A stretch of DNA of 40,121 bases, taken from NCBI GenBank assembly GCA_964566875.1, contig CAZMJM010000004.1, forward strand, positions 1-40,121, in the 5' to 3' direction. A model generated the notes under the pieces. It made no database searches and was not told the DNA's origin. It saw only the letters and a list, made by a program, of their open reading frames with translations. Below are positions 39,732-40,121 of the stretch, piece by piece. The position numbers and the translations under genes were made by a program. Origin of the DNA: CAZEQH01 sp964566875 (GTDB taxonomy: Bacteria > Patescibacteriota > Minisyncoccia > Minisyncoccales > JANBVM01). Position 1 is the first letter of the stretch, and every line of letters starts with the position of its first letter.

Positions 39732-40121
39732 TTATTGTTTATGAATGGGTAATTCCAAATAGAAGGTGGAACCCTTTCCTTTTCCCCGGCTTTCGGCCCA
39801 AAGCCTGCCCTTGTACATATCTACGAATTTCTTGGCGATGTAGAGTCCCAGTCCCGTGCCTTCCGTCCAGCTTTTCTGGCCGCTGCCGCGGCTGAACCTC
39901 TTGAAAAGCTTGGAAAGCTCTTCTTTATTCATCCCCTCTCCCGTATCAGTCACTTTCATCTTATAGAAGTTCTTGTCGGCCGAGCACTCCACCGTAACCT
40001 TTCCCTCCTGCGTATATCTTATGGCGTTGTCTACCAGATTCAAGACGACCTGTCTAATGTTGTCTTTGTCAGCCATAATCTGAGGAAGCGGTTCCTCCGG
40101 TCTTTCCCATATTATGGTCAA
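39732..40121 (-). CDS. sensor histidine kinase, C-terminal ATPase domain (partial)
   Basis: 129 residues of the catalytic domain, open to the window edge. N box QVVLNLVDNAIRYT, G1 box VTDTGEGM, F box LFKRFSRG, G2 box GTGLGLYIAK and the closing GSTFYLELP are intact. The phospho-His and sensor domains lie outside the window. It presumably phosphorylates the receiver protein encoded immediately downstream. Confidence 0.95.
   Translation of the reverse strand: MTIIWERPEEPLPQIMADKDNIRQVVLNLVDNAIRYTQEGKVTVECSADKNFYKMKVTDTGEGMNKEELSKLFKRFSRGSGQKSWTEGTGLGLYIAKKFVDMYKGRLWAESRGKGKGSTFYLELPIHKQ

Noticed and set aside
1..40121. tRNA, rRNA and CRISPR arrays.
   Set aside because: No T-loop/acceptor pattern, rRNA-like block or regularly spaced repeats were seen by eye; a tRNA scan would be decisive.

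Overview
The window looks like a piece of a Candidate Phyla Radiation (Patescibacteria, probably Parcubacteria-like) genome. This is an inference from gene content: short intergenic gaps, many small secreted or membrane-anchored proteins with one membrane segment, a peptidoglycan gene cluster mixed with tRNA synthetase genes, a type II pseudopilin, lamin-tail and cohesin/dockerin surface proteins, and several archaeal-looking information genes (ATP-dependent DNA ligase, ValRS with a DDNGLPTER signature, archaeal-type AspRS, a TFS-like zinc ribbon). TGA is used as a stop codon (many ATGA overlaps), so the UGA-recoded Gracilibacteria/SR1 groups are unlikely. A run of 100 N at 15019-15118 is a scaffold gap, so linkage across it is provisional.

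Layout. 1-4114 (+) is a surface-protein region: the end of a DUF916-like anchor protein, a WxL-like secreted protein, a complete DUF916-like protein, then a dockerin-tailed secreted protein beside a membrane-anchored cohesin-type protein. 4147-9781 (+) is a mixed operon: S41 protease, rplI, pyrG, a small membrane protein, a geranylgeranyl-reductase-like flavoprotein, uppS and a GspG-like pseudopilin. It ends at a bidirectional terminator shared with a convergent lamin-tail surface protein. 11128-14922 (+) holds a basic small protein, uppP, a NUDIX hydrolase, a large thermonuclease-like surface protein and a small membrane protein. After the gap come a zinc-ribbon protein, a putative HExxH metalloprotein and a CAP-domain protein, converging on an ABC exporter. 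18846-23999 carries an ATP-dependent DNA ligase, a family-4-like uracil-DNA glycosylase without Fe-S cysteines, valS and a small unknown gene. 24100-26058 is an ECF sigma / membrane protein / secreted protein group. 26221-28532 (-) is an AT-rich two-gene tyrosine recombinase module: one intact Xer-like recombinase and one degenerate recombinase fused to a nuclease-like domain.

28786-40121 (-) is the cell-wall block. One operon runs histidine kinase, response regulator, aspS, D-Ala-D-Ala carboxypeptidase, mraY, and a PP-loop protein that best fits the MurL epimerase; it ends at a terminator at 34460-34484. A second runs murD, ftsW, murG, gltX and a small secreted protein. With uppS and uppP elsewhere in the window, much of the lipid II pathway and its carrier-lipid supply is present. 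A MurL route would explain D-glutamate supply without a glutamate racemase.

The most unusual items are the recombinase-nuclease fusion with its operator-like inverted repeat, the cluster-less uracil glycosylase, the MurL-like gene in the mur cluster, the cohesin/dockerin neighbours, and a repeated -10-to-ATG geometry that predicts leaderless transcripts.
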